A stretch of 64,000 bases of DNA from Helopsaltes ochotensis (Eukaryota > Chordata > Aves > Passeriformes > Locustellidae): positions 9,813 to 73,812 of the forward strand of contig VXBM01001088.1 in assembly GCA_013400155.1 (NCBI GenBank). Reading direction: 5' to 3'. How positions within the stretch are numbered: position 1 is the stretch's first letter; the number at the start of each line of letters is the position of its first letter. The notes below the pieces were generated by a model. That model searched no databases and was not told the origin of the DNA. It saw only the letters and a program-made list of their open reading frames with translations. The translations under genes were made by a program, and so were the position numbers. Below, one piece after another: positions 1 through 12,312 of this stretch.

Positions 1-1410
1 TTTTTTGCTTTTAAAGCAATTAATCTTGCAACTGCTCATCATTTTCAGAGCCAGCCTTACAACTCTGGAGAATGTGTGAAAATTGGAGAAACTGGAGTGA
101 GGCAGTGGCAGAGGAGCTGAGGATTCACTCTTCCCACTAGTGGAGGCTTGCAGAATGGGACCATCCTCAGTGGGATGTTTTTCTGGGTATTCTATTGGAA
201 ATTGCAAGTTCCCATGCTGGGACTCTCATCCCTTTCTTGGAGAGCTGCTCCTGGCTGTTAGAAAATGCATTTCCACATCAGTCTGTTCTTCCTTATATTA
301 ATCCCATTACTCTCAGCTCTCTCATCTATGCCACCCCTGAATCATTTATTTCTTGCTTGCAGCCCTAGTCTACTTACTTCCTAACTGCCAAACAAAAAAT
401 TGTGCTGCTTTCTTTCTTGTCAAAATACTCCAAAAATCAAAATCTTCATTTACTTCTAGGCTTGACAGCAATGTTTCACTTCACATGAAACCATTTGGGC
501 CCCAATAAATCATAAAAGGAGTTCAGGTCTTCATAGACTTCCCACTTATATGTCTCCTAGTAGGAGACATGGACCAGGATGCTGCCTTAGAAGCCTGTCC
601 AGGGGGATCCCAGACTCACAGACAGAAGTGGGAGTGGGGGGGAATTCTTTTCTCCATCTCTCTGCTCACATCAGGGCAATTTTGTGTGAGTAATGAAAGA
701 AAAAAAAAGAAGGGTTCTTAATTTTTTTCTCTTTTCTGAGTGAATGTTCTGCACTATCAGCTTGAGCTGTTCCCAGCGTCACCTTAGTGATTACTTAAGT
801 GCTTCACACTCGGCTGAACAGCTCAATCAGGACACCACAGAGCCCTGAACTGTGTCAAGATACCAGCCAGCCTTGTTGCTATGGCAGGGGAAAAGTGGTT
901 CAAGTTTAAGCAGTGATGCATGGATTTTAAAGACCCTCAAATTATCTCAGTGCGCTACAGCTTGGGGTTGAAGGTATGCTGTAGGTCTGCAGGTGCAGGA
1001 TGGTGCAGCCACTGACATTTCCAGTAGAACAGGTCTTCACCAGTTGCTCCAGCAATCCTTCTGCCCAGATTCTTCAGGGCTTTTGCCTGGCAAAAAATAA
1101 TTTAGCTTGAATTTGTAAATAGTCTGGGATCTTGATTTTGGCAAATTTATCCTTGCTGAGAAAGCTTCTCCTGGCTCCAGTACAGCTTGTGGAAGATGGG
1201 CTGCTCCAAATGCTATCATGGGGGGTTGCAAAGCCTCCTCTGAGCAGTGTGGAAGGAGAGCCCCATGGCTTGGATGGGGCTTCACACGACAGGGAGGTTG
1301 GAGCCAAGTCACTTGGAGATCAGCTCAGTTGGAAGGTGCTACAGATGCAACCTGATGAGTGATATACAGGGTGATTACATCCAGCTCCAAACGCAAGCTC
1401 AAAAGGGGGT

Positions 1411-1962
1411 GGTGTGGAGCTGCCAAGAACCGTGGGTTGTGCCAACTCTGGGGTGGCAGCTCTGGTAGTGCCTGTCCCCTGTGTTTGCACTGCTGAGACA
1501 CCTCCAGTGCTGGCGCAGCTCCAGAGAGCCCTGGAGGGGCTGGAGCGTGTCCAGAGAAGGGAAGGGAGCTGGGAAGGGGCTGGAGAATTCCTGAGGGAGC
1601 TGGGAAAGGGCTGAGCCTGGAGCAAAGGAGGCTCAGGGGGCCCTTGTGGCTCTGCACAGCCCCTGCCAGGAGGGCACAGCCGGGGGGGTCGGGCTCTGCT
1701 CCAGGGAACAGGGACAGGAGGAGAGGGAATGGCCTCAGGCTGGGCCAGGGGAGGCTCAGGGTGGAAATTGGGGAAATTAGGGAAAGGGTTGTCCAGCCCT
1801 GGCACAGCTGCCCAAGGCAATGGTGGGGAGGGGACTTAAAAGGCATGTGGATGTGGTACTTGGGGACATGGCTTAGTGGTGGTCCTGGCAGTGTTGGGGT
1901 AGCAGTTGGACTCAATGATCTTGGAGCAGTTTTCTGACCTAAATGAGTCTGTTGTTCTATGG
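1411..1962 (+). repeat. CR1 LINE fragment (3' part, with short 31-bp repeat)
   Basis: A 5'-truncated CR1 on the + strand, ending in a GTTCTATGG-type tail. It carries CR1 hallmarks: the CCTGTCCCC...GCTGAGACACCTCCAG segment, the GAGGCTCAGGG block and GGACTCAATGATCTTGG near the 3' end. About one and a half copies of a 31-bp unit (GGGAGCTGGGAAGGGGCTGG...) start at 1563 and 1594. It shows what the gapped copies near 46.1 kb and 57 kb probably contain. Confidence 0.9.
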
Positions 1963-2161
1963 TTTGTGACAGGAGCACATCCTGGGAAAACTCCTGGCAA
2001 CTGGGATGTGATTCCACAGCTCTTCAGGAAAAGGACTTGCTGCATGGAGACGTCTCTGGGAGGGAGCAGATGTGGTGTTGGTTGCAGTGACTGCACTGCA
2101 GCAGGGTGGTGGCAGTGGGGTTTGCAGAGCAGCGAGGAGATGGAGTCCACATACAAGACAC

Positions 2162-2611
2162 CACAGAATCCAACCTTCTGCCATGGGCAGGGACACTTTC
2201 CACTATCACAGGGAGCTCCGAGCCCCATCCAACCTGGCCTTCAACACTGCCAGGGATGGGGCAGTCACAGGTTCTCTTGGCAACTTGCGCCAGGGCCTCC
2301 CCACCTTCGCAGGGTGGAATTCCTTCCCAAAATCCCATCTAACCCTGCCCTCTGGCACTGGGAAGCCATTCCTTGTGCCCTGTCCCTGCATCCCTTGTCC
2401 TCAGTCCCTCTCCATCTCTCCTGGGAGCCCCTTTAGGCCCCCTGACCTCTCCCTGGAGCTTTCTCTTCTCCAGGGGAACATTCCCAGCTCTCCCAGCCTG
2501 ACTCAATGGCAGGGAAACTCCAGTCTTTGGAGCACCTCTGTAGCCTCCTCTGGACTTGGTCTGGCAGCTCCAGAGGGGCTTCTGCTGTTGGAAGCCCCTG
2601 AGCTGGATGCT
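2162..2611 (-). repeat. CR1 LINE fragment
   Basis: Reverse-oriented CR1. Reading the + strand, it starts with the complement of the 3' region (CTGCCATGGGCAGGGACAC) and continues through CCAGGGATGGGGCAGTCACAG and CTCTTCTCCAGGGGAACATT into the more 5' part. The terminal octamer tail is missing or degraded. Confidence 0.88.
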
Positions 2612-4185
2612 GTTAGATCTTCCTCATGATACCAAGTGACGAAAGACAAGGAAAATCCAAGAGCCTGACTAGGGCTTGCGATCTGATCACTAATATCTCA
2701 TTAAGCAAAAAGGACTGGATTTCAGCAGTTGTTATTTTATATTTTCACCAGAAAACAGGGTTTTCTTGGTCTGGGATATCTGCCCAGTGCTATCAGATCC
2801 TCTGCAGCAGAGTAGCAGGACCAGGCTCCAGGACCCAAACTCCTTAACCCCTATTCCAGCCGTAACTATGGTGGGTGTCAGTGAAGTTTCTCAAGTCAGA
2901 TCTTCCACATCTCTTGCTCAGCTTCCCAAAGAGCTTTTCTCTTCCTTATGAGGATGGTCTGCGCAGGAAGGTGGAAGCAATGGCCCTATCCCCAGCACAT
3001 GAGAGCCTGGTACACCAGCTCCTAGAGATTCCTGCTTCCCACAGCTCCCTCTGGGGAGGATCACCCCAGCACATCCCGCCCTCCCATGAGGCCCCCTGCT
3101 CATAATGCCCCTTTATAAGGCTTCACAAAGGCTTTCTTGGTTCATCTCCAGGCTGCTGCAAAAGGTTGCCAAGGGTGTCTTTGCAAACAATAAGGGGCCT
3201 GTGTTTGTAAGGCGGCTGCAGTCACAAATGCTTTTTTTTGTGACCTGCAAATGAAAATAGCTCCTTCTTTCCCAGCAGATCTTCTGCTCTGTCTTCAAGT
3301 CACCTCTGAGGGCTGCAGCAGTGTGACAGCCATGGGGTGGCTGGGGGGAGCAAACTCTCTCCCTTTGCTGACATCCTTCCAGCTGAGTCCTGTCATGAGC
3401 TTTTTCTTGCTTGTGCAGTCCAAGGGGATCAAAGAATACTTGGCATCACCTGGAAATGCTCTTCATGATGTAATTTTGTCAAATAATTTAGCAAGCTGGA
3501 TGGAAATCCTGCCGGACTCCTTGGGATGTGGGTCTTCCCTAACTATGCCACCAAACCAGGCTCTTAGTGCTAGGACACATCCCAATGAAATGATCTGAGA
3601 GGGTGCTTGAATACATCTCCCAGCTGAGGCCAAAGCTGCACAGGCACATGGCACACTGTGTGGACTGTTCAGCATAGCAAGAACCACACAGGACATTCGA
3701 TGAGGAGAAGGACCCAAAAGAGACGTTTGTTTATTCTTTTTTTCTTAAGTAGACCTCAGGTCCATTCCAGGGATTGGATGAGAAGGTGAACACCTCTCTT
3801 CTCTACTGGCCCAGCTGACGGTCAGTCAGTACAATTTGTATCTAAAGGCATGTGATATTTACTAATCCATATCCCAAACAAACCTTATTTTACAGATAAC
3901 ACCAGCGTGAGAATGGCAAAGCACTACTTAAATATTGAGGATTCTGACTCCATTTTAAAAGCTAAGAAACACATCAGAAAGGCTGCAAAAATCAGGGCAA
4001 CAACACTGCATTTCTGCTCTGAAAATCATTAATTCACTGAGCTGTGGAAAATCAGTGCCACCAAAAGAATTTGGGGTGTCTAAGGTTCTGCAGTACTGGG
4101 AGGTGTCAAAAGGGCCTTGCAAGGAGTGGATTTACTGTTCAAATGAATTTTAATTATATAAAATAAATGAAATATTAACTATGAA

Positions 4186-4359
4186 ATTCTTTCCTGTGAG
4201 GGTAGTGAGGCCCTGGCACAGGCTGCCCCATCCCTGGAATTGTGCAAGGCCAGGCTGGGTGGGGCATGGGGCACCCTGGGCCAGTGAAAGGGGAATTGGA
4301 ACTGGATAAAATTAACTTTAAATTCCCTTTCAACACAAACCAGTCTGTGATTCTATGAT
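4186..4359 (+). repeat. CR1 LINE 3' fragment
   Basis: Short CR1 3' end: TTCCTGTGAGGGTAGTGAGGCCCTGGCACAG at the left and CAGTCTGTGATTCTATGA at the right. Internally shortened compared with the other copies. Confidence 0.88.
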
Positions 4360-5673
4360 TTCCTGGGCTCAGCCTCCCAGAGGCCAGAAGAAAAAAGGTC
4401 TTATGAAAGTCACATTTTTCCTTCCAACTTAAACAGTTGTTTGTGTGGCAAATTTGGAAAGCTCAGTTTTATTTAATTTTTTAAGCCCAAAGACCCCTTT
4501 GGGGTGGCACATGAGGGGACTTGGTGTTGAACTAGGCTTAAAAACCCTCACATCACTGTCAAGCTAGCTTAAGAGCACAGAGAGCCAGGGCAGAGCCTGT
4601 CCAGCCTCAGATTCTTCTCTAAACCTGGCATGTTCAGAGACTTCCTTCCATCCCAAATCACTGCCCTGTTTTGAAGGTGGTTGTTAAAAAATATTAAAAA
4701 CCTTCACAAAGCCAGGTAGCTGAGAACAAAGCTCAAAGCACCCAGGCATGTGTCTCTTGGAAGGTCTACATGTGTCCACCAAGGAGGTGATACAAGTAGT
4801 CTGGGGCAGGAGTAGGAAGAAAAATGAAGGCTGTATGGCTCCATCGAGGAGCTGAAGGACATGGGAATAGTTTGTGTGAGTCAACATTGTGTCAAGCCTA
4901 AGACAATGCCTGTTGAGTGCAACCCATCTCAGGCATCCTCAGGATGGAGGGAGAAGAACACGGAGCAGTCCAGGCAGAGAGTAAGCAGCTCATGCACACA
5001 AAGCATGCTCTGGCTTCCCAGATTCCCAGGAGTAAAAATAAACCCCACAGCCTGAGATGTGGCAACAGAGCAGAGAAGTGGGCCTAAATACTTAAAAAGA
5101 ATTTAAAGAATAGAGTTGCAAGATGGTTGCTGTAGAACAAAACTCCATCAAAGGTTGTACAGATGGATAGTTTTTCAGGACAAACCTGGTCCTGCATTGT
5201 GCTCCTTCCCAGGATCCATCAGAGCTTTTCTCTTTCCCCAGGCAGTCCTACATGGCCAGTGCATCAATTCCATATTTTCAGCTCTCCAGATTGCAGGTGG
5301 TCTTAGGAAGCTAGGAATATTTAAGAGAATTTGTCAAGAAGTGATTGTTTATAAATAAATTTTACAGTGGCCCTGTAAAGCCTTCTATTGTCTTGGCAGT
5401 GGGAGGAAGTTAGAGAGGACAGACAGGAGAGACAGACTTCTACAGACTCACAGTGAAGGGACAAGCTGCAATTTGCAGGGAAAAGAAATCCAACTGGATG
5501 TAAAGAAGGAAAAGTGCACCATGAGACTTACTGAACAGAGGAAGAGGAACAGGTGTTTTAGGAATCTGTGTAATGAGATAAAACCACTGATCTGTGGTTT
5601 CAAGGTAGGCGTATGAAGGCTTGACCAACCCTCATCAACACCCTGTCTTGAATTGCTATTTGTATTGCATAGG

Positions 5674-5747
5674 TAGAATTGTTGGGTTAGTGGTTGGACT
5701 CAATGATCTTAGAGCTCTTTTCCAACATAAGTGATTCTATGATTCTG
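5674..5747 (+). repeat. CR1 LINE 3' tail
   Basis: A 74-bp remnant of the CR1 3' end with GTTGGACTCAATGATCTTAGAG followed by TTCCAACATAAGTGATTCTATGATTCT. It belongs to the subfamily with the ACTCAATGATCT signature, as at 1411-1962. Confidence 0.85.
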
Positions 5748-7565
5748 AACCTGACCATGTTATAACATATCTGATCACCAAAATTTTTAGCAGAAGAAAG
5801 CCTGACCAAAAAGCTTTGCAGCTTCTTGAAGCCACCTACAGCTGGAGCAATACTTTAGGTTCATTTGATAAATTAACAACATCTCCAGATCATTTTCTCC
5901 CTGGTTGCAGAGGACCTTCCCATCAGAGCGTCTCCTCAATGCTGCCTTTGCCCCGTGGTCCATCAGAGGCCATTCCAGAGGACATCACCACAACCTCTGG
6001 TGCATGGAGAAATGTGGAGACATCAGACAGTCCCCCAGCCCTGACAGATGAATCATGCTCAGGAAATCCCAGCTCTGCAGCCAGGAAGGTTTTCCTGGGA
6101 AAAGGGAAGAGTTTCACCCTTGGGCTTTGAGGGAACAGTATTGAGGCTGCTCAGATATGGAAAAGGCATTGCCTGGAGCTAGAAAATGTCCAGCTATCTG
6201 CATCGACTTTCTGCCAGCTCATGAACTCATGTGGTGGATTTGTGATCAACAAAGAAACCAAAACTAAGTTTACCTGCTAAGCCTAAGAGAGTGGAGAACT
6301 CCACTCTGAGGGCAGAGAGATCTGGGGATGTAAGATTCCTGAGCACATATTGCGGCACACTCCTCTGACCAACACTTCTCAACCCAGTATGTGTTTTCCC
6401 TGTGTTGCTCCCTGAAGAGCAACATCATCCATTAATGATCCTAAATGGCTGAACACATGCTTGTCTCCTAGTGAATGACAAACAAAACCAGATGACCCAT
6501 GAATAAAAAATAAGGTGGTGACATGCTCTGAGCAACATTGTTTGATGATAAAGAGATACTGTCATGGTAGGATGGATTGTCCCACAATAAAAAAATCAGT
6601 CCCAGGAGTGATGGACTTGGCTTGCAGACTCAGCTCTTGAGCAACCCTGATATAGGCTTAAATAAATCACTGCAAGAAATCATCAGGGCTGAGAATAGAC
6701 CAGAATCCACAATGGCTGTGCGGTGGCTGAGTATTGTTCCCACCATGTGTTTGTTAGCTTGATGTGATGAGTTTAGTGGCCTCCCTAGACTAGACAAGCT
6801 ACGTCAGCAAAGCTGTTAGGACTAATTGCCTCCTTCCCTGGTAATATCAGGAGGATTTGGGCATGGAGACCAAACCCTTCCCTCCCTATAAAGTGCATGG
6901 TAGGAAGGCTGGGTGTGCGATGAACTGCTTGGACAGAGAATTGTTCTGCTGGCAAGTCATCCAGGGCTTAATTTATATATACTATAAACTCATTTACGTT
7001 GGGAATATTCCCTTCTGACAGCAAAGGGTGACTGGGTTTTGGCATGGAGAAAAGCACCGAGGCACAGCAGCCCCTGGCTTGCTGAGCTCAGATGTGCCCT
7101 CAATCCATAACCATCTCTCTTGGACTGATCTGGCACAAAGAACTCAAATAGAAATTGAAAAAATTGTCTGCAGATTATGCTGAATTCATAATTTTACTCC
7201 ATTACTTTGTTAATTTCAGTACATGAGAATTGTGGAAGAAAAAGGAGAATCAGTGGATTTACATTCCAGTCCTACTTGCAAGACTTTCTTTTCTCCAGGG
7301 TTATTGAGATAGAATATTTTGCTCAGGATTCAAGATATGCCTTTGATGAATAGTCAGCAGGAGAGGGACTAGGGTGATATGACTCCTGGGCCTAAATTTT
7401 GAGCCATCTCAGAACCAAGCTGGGAGGTCACAACTGATTACAGTGACCCAAAAATTGCAGCTTGCCTACCCTATGGTAGGGATGTCCTCTTCAGAGTGGC
7501 ATGACCAGTACATCCTTTGTGGTTGTAACTTCAGATGCTGCTGCAAGACCAGATAATATTAATAT

Positions 7566-7763
7566 CAATCATTGAATGGTTGGAAAGGACCTTAAAGTCC
7601 ATCTCATTCCAACTCGTGTCATGGGCAGGGACACCTTCCACTATCCCAGGGTGCTCCAAGCCCTGTCCAACCTTGGACACTTCCAGGGATGGGGCAGTCA
7701 CAGCCTCTGCAGGCAGCCTGTGCCAGACCTCACCAACCTCACAGGGAAGAGGACCATCTCCTC
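7566..7763 (-). repeat. CR1 LINE 3' fragment
   Basis: Reverse CR1 end. The + strand reads ATTGAATGGTTGGAAAGGACCTTAAAG, then GTCATGGGCAGGGACACCTTCCACTATCCC and CCAGGGATGGGGCAGTCACAGCC. It is truncated at the CR1 5' side near 7763. Confidence 0.9.
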
Positions 7764-8296
7764 CACCCAACACACTAATGGGGAGGGTCCTTATTAACTC
7801 CCTGAAAATCTCAGCCCCTGACTCACAAATTATCCTTTGCAGCTGTGTCCTAAATCTGGGCTCATCAAAGCCCTGACAGTCAGTGCAGCCCAGCTGGGAG
7901 ACAGGATAAATAGCCCATCATTTCTATCACATTTCATAGCTCCCATGCCTGAGACTGGGCTATTAGGAGATGCTGCTCAGAGAGGGGAAGCCCAAGGAAA
8001 AATTGCTGCCTTAGGGAGATACAGGGAATAATGAGGTGAAAATAACAGCACAGAGTCCTGCTGGCATTGCCAGCCTGAGCATAGGCACAGATAACAGCCC
8101 TGTGCATGCTGGAGATAAATCCCATCTGTGGCTGCCTGGATGTAGAACATGGATGTAGGGACAGGAGCCAGGAATTGTATCCTTTTAGCTCTGGTAGGAC
8201 ATTGGGCTAAACACAAGGTGAAAGAATATTTCCAGTGAGATGCTAAGGGAGGTTTCCCAGCATGTACCAGAAGTCGTGCAGCCAGCAGGAGCAGGC

Positions 8297-8852
8297 TGCA
8301 CCAGGATTCTTCCCCTGTACTCAGCCCTGGTGAGGCTGTACCTTGAGTCCTGTGTCCAGCTCTGGGCCCCTCAATTTAGGAAGGACCTTGAGATGCTTGA
8401 ATGCATCCACAGGAGAGCAACAAGGCTTGTGAAGGGCCTGGAACACAAGCCCTAAGAAGAGCAGCTCAGGGAGCTGGGAGTGCTTAGCCTGGAGGAGGCT
8501 CAGGGGAGACCTCATCACTCTGCAACTGCCTGAAAGGAAATTGTAGCCTGGTGAGGGTCAGTCTCTTTTCCCAGATGAGCAGTGACAGGATGAGAGGTCA
8601 CAGCCTCAAGCTGTGCCAGGGAAAGTTTAGGCTAGGTATTAGATGATAAAAATTCTTCACAGAAAGAGTGGTATGGCATTGGAATGGGCTGCCCAGGGAG
8701 GGGGAGGAGTCACCATCCCTGGAGCTGTTTAAAAAAGACAGGATAAGGCACACTCAGTGCCATGGTTTAGCTGATAAGGTAATGTTAGGTCACAGGTTGG
8801 ACTCGATGATCTCAGAGGTTTTTTCCAATCTGTTTATTCTGTGATTCTATGA
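8297..8852 (+). repeat. CR1 LINE fragment with reverse-transcriptase C-terminal remnant
   Basis: CR1 3' portion including the end of its second ORF and the 3' UTR. It ends in TTATTCTGTGATTCTATGA. The left part encodes a recognisable CR1 ORF2 C-terminus, listed separately. A second CR1 3' end follows within a few bases at 8858, so this is a head-to-tail pair of independent insertions or one insertion into the tail of another. Confidence 0.92.
8300..8520 (+). pseudogene. CR1 ORF2 C-terminal remnant (reverse transcriptase, non-functional)
   Basis: The + frame here translates to a stretch with PLYSALVRLYLESCVQLWAPQ and then a RRATRLVKGLEH motif. This is the usual end of the CR1 reverse-transcriptase ORF, just before the conserved EEQLRELG region. 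A stop codon after GLEHKP interrupts it. The catalytic reverse-transcriptase core and the endonuclease are absent, so it is a dead fragment carried in the repeat, not a gene. Confidence 0.8.
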
Positions 8853-8857
8853 TAATC

Positions 8858-9015
8858 CTTGATATCATCCCTGGAAGTGTTCAAGACCAGGTTGGACGGG
8901 GCTTGGAGCAACCTGGGATAGTGGAAGGTGTTCCTGCCCATGGCACAGAGTTGGAACAAGATGGTCCCTTCCAACTCAACCCATTCTGTGATTGCCTGAT
9001 CATTCTATGATTCTT
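8858..9015 (+). repeat. CR1 LINE 3' fragment
   Basis: CR1 3' end with CATCCCTGGAAGTGTTCAAGACCAGG and a CATTCTGTGATTGCCTGATCATTCTATGATTCT tail. It directly follows the CR1 that ends at 8852 and has the same orientation. Confidence 0.9.
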
Positions 9016-9122
9016 GTGGTCAAGAATGCCAAGGGTGGTGTGGGAGCTGGAGGTGTGGAGAATGATGGATCACCAGCACTTGCAGGCAGTCAGGGCTGGG
9101 AGAAACACATTAAGAAAATCTC

Positions 9123-9136
9123 AAAAAAAAAAAAAA
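9123..9136. repeat. Poly-A tract
   Basis: Fourteen consecutive A residues, followed by an AT-rich stretch containing TATATATTATAA at about 9168-9180. No retrotransposed gene body was recognised upstream of it, so I annotate only the low-complexity tract. Confidence 0.8.
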
Positions 9137-9632
9137 TTAAAAACCCAAATGCCAAAGTTTTGTATGAATTATATATATTATAATTCCAAGTCTTGTATGA
9201 ATCGTGTATTGAGCTTCTGAAATTCCTGACTCCAGGTTAGGAGAGGGTTAAGAGAAAGCTCTGAGCTCTCTGACTGCATGGGATGCTCCCAAGGATGAGC
9301 TGAAATCTCCCTGAAAGGCATCCTACCCTTTTGACCAGACTCAAAACAGAATGTCTCTCATCATTAAAGTCAATTCTTCCAGGATGGCAAGGAGGGGCAT
9401 TTTCATGGCTGATTAGCTCTGCAGAGCTCAGGCCAGTTCAGCTGTTATGGGCAGATATATTGTGTTCCTGCCTTGCAGTAGCCAGCCTGTTTGCTGGAGT
9501 GGGAAATCACTCGGAGCAGAAGACACTGCACCAAAAATCCTGCACTGAGGACTGAAGAATGACAAAGCTGCAAAGCCAGATCTCAAAGCCTGAAGTTTTT
9601 TGTTTGTTGTCCTGACAGTGTTTATGTGTCAG

Positions 9633-9836
9633 ATCATAGAATCATAACAGCATGGTTTGGGTTAGAAGGGACCTTACAACTCATTCAGTTCCACCCCCCT
9701 GCCATGGGCAGGGACACCTTCCACTAGACCAGGGTGCTCCAAACCCCATCCAACCTGGCCTTGGAGGGATGGGGCAGTCACAGCTCCTCTGGGCACCCTG
9801 TGCCAGGGCCTCCCCACCCTCACCCTCAGGAAAGAA
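9633..9836 (-). repeat. CR1 LINE 3' fragment
   Basis: Reverse CR1 with the terminal octamer complement ATCATAGAATCATA at the left, then GGTTTGGGTTAGAAGGGACCTTA, GCCATGGGCAGGGACACCTTCC and GGGCACCCTGTGCCAGGGCC. Confidence 0.92.
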
Positions 9837-10619
9837 TCTGTCTGCATTCAACTCGAGCTGAGCCAAGAGCTGAGCTGGCTGTATGCTGGGAGTGGGGCAG
9901 GGAAGTGATGCACTTGGATGCAGAAGTGAGGTACTCAGATGCTCTGCTCTGGAAAGCCAAGTCTGATTTCACTAAGCTTTTCCTTTTCATTCCCTTCTTC
10001 TCTTCCAACTATTCCAGAAAGAAACCAAATCCCATACAATGAAGTTTTACCTTGCCTCCCTATAGCACATCCCATTCAGAAGCAGCTGAGTGCATTTTTG
10101 GGGAAGCCAAGGGCTGCCATAAACTGTGAGGCTGTGAATGCGGTGAGAGCTGATGCCTTCTCAAGAGCATTTCCTGGTGGAAAAGGCTTTGTTCCCAGCA
10201 GTTCATGCACTTGATTTAAATGTTGCACAAAAATCCTGCAAAGAGAAACTGCTGGAATTTGTCTGTGGCTAGGGCCAGCTGGGGAAGGGTAAGCACAAGG
10301 CACAGAGGGGATGGTCTCCTGTGTGCAAAATGAGGGATTTCTGTATACCTGAGGTGCTGTAGCCTGGCTTTTGCAAGCTGGAAAGAAGGTTGCTGGGGCT
10401 GTAGGCAGGTGGTGCTAGCTGCAGTGGACTGCAGTGCATTCCTGCTAGCATGAGGGAATTGGGATATATCAGGGGTAATCCGGAGGAGACAGGAAAGTAC
10501 AGGGTTTCATCCTGTGTCTGCAGGACCTCTGTCATCTGAGAGTTGGACGCCAAAAGTAGATTTATAAGATGTCATGGGACTGTGATGCATTGTGCCAAGG
10601 GCAAGTGAGCTGCAGCCTT

Positions 10620-10838
10620 CATAAAATCATGGAATGATTTGGGTTGGAAAAGACCTTAAAGACCATCCAGTTCTGCTGCTCTGCCATGGGCAGGGACACC
10701 TTCCACTAGAACAGGTTGCTCCAAGTCCAGCCTGGCCTTGGACTGTCCCAGGGAGGGGGGCAGCCACAGCTTCTCTAGACAACCTGTGCCAGGGCCTCAT
10801 CATCCTTATAGTAAAGACCTTCCTAATATTTAACCTGG
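10620..10838 (-). repeat. CR1 LINE 3' fragment
   Basis: Reverse CR1 starting with ATAAAATCATGGAATGATTTGGGTTGG, followed by CTGCCATGGGCAGGGACACC and ACCTGTGCCAGGGCCTCATC. Confidence 0.92.
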
Positions 10839-11339
10839 AAAAGCTACTTGTGGGTTTGATCCAGGCATTTGGTGCAGAAACTAGTGATGCCAGTGGAATG
10901 GACAAGTCCTCTGCATAATTACAGAAGATGTGAGGGACAGAAGGTGTCTGGGAACTTCTGTGAACTCTGGGTGCTTACAGTGCTCTGGGGATGCTCTCTG
11001 TGAATTTGCTCACATGTCGCTTGGTTTAACTCAGCAGTGAAGAAGCTGGAAAGTGGAGGACTTGACAGGACAACTTCTATCCATCTGTAGGTTCTTAGTC
11101 CTGATTCTGTCACCTGTAGTGGAGACAGGCCAAAGTGAGGGTGACCTGAAGTGTCTGGGATGAACTATCACAACATGGTGCCCTGTGTACAGTGGCTTCG
11201 GGCAGCGTACACACAAGTCAGAGCACCCCACGGCGGAGATTCTCAAGACTCATATATTACAAACAGGTCCTCTGATTTGCAGACCTACTGAGGAGCACCA
11301 CTGGCACTGTGAAGAGATTTTCCAGTTAATATCTCGAGC

Positions 11340-11496
11340 CTTCCCAACAAGGCTTTGCATGGCCCCATCCCTTGAGGTCCTCAAGGGTAGGCTGGATGGG
11401 GCCCTGAGTAACCTGATCTAGTGAGTGGTATCCCTGCCCATGGGAGGGGGTTAAACCATATGTTCTTTAACTCCCTTCCAACCTGTGATTCTATGA
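11340..11496 (+). repeat. CR1 LINE 3' fragment
   Basis: Degraded CR1 3' end: CATGGCCCCATCCCTTGAGG at the left, then GGATGGGGCCCTGAGTAACCTGATCTAGTG, and an ACCTGTGATTCTATGA tail. Confidence 0.85.
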
Positions 11497-12214
11497 GGAG
11501 TGAGTGGCTATCACTTCTGCACCTGGTCATCTCCACTGACACTGGTTCAGTGGTTTCTCCACCCATCTGATGTCAGAAACTGATGTCAGTTTCCCTCTGG
11601 AGACAAGAGGTGACCAATGATCCATGAAACCCCATGGCTTCACCCCATGTGAAGTGTCCCCCACTGTCTCCTGTGGAGTTTGAGCTCATGTAGCAGACCT
11701 CAGTCCTGGGTGACAGAGGCTAAAGCAAGTTAATTATCTCAATGTCTACAAAGGGAGTTCATCACACTGAGTGTGCCTTCCTCCTGAGTCACCCTCATCC
11801 ACCCTCCTGCCTTGCCTCTTTATCAGCCATCAGCATTTCCTAGGTAGACAGGTGACTTTTATAGGATCCCCTCCCACAAGGCAAATCCTCTAAAAACAGA
11901 CAGTGGAAAACATTTAATCACCATCTTCACAGTGATTCTCAACCAAACACAAGACAAGTTACCCCGTCTAAGCTTTTTTAATCCTTTTCCTCTAATATGA
12001 GATGCCAGGCTGAGGAGAGTAACAGCAGCAGTCCCAATTCTTGGATGAGGTGTTCCTCAGAAGTTTCTGCAACTTTTCTAGCCATCAGCCAGGAGTTTGT
12101 CATGCTCTGTAAGATTGGGCAGAAGAAGGTGAAGATATTTTCACACCAGAAAAAAAGAATATAGAAATGAGAATGATATATTAACATCCCTCACAAAACA
12201 ACTTTAGAAGGAAT

Positions 12215-12312
12215 CAAGGGTGCTGAGCAGCTTGATCAAGTGAGTGGCATCCCTGCCCAGGGCAGGGATTTGGAACTGGCTGATCTTAAAGGCCCATTGC
12301 ATGATTTTATGA
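12215..12312 (+). repeat. CR1 LINE 3' fragment, degraded
   Basis: Short CR1 3' remnant: AGCAGCTTGATCAAGTGAGTGGCATCCCTGCCC, then GGCTGATCTTAAAGGCCC and a mutated tail GATTTTATGA. Confidence 0.75.
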
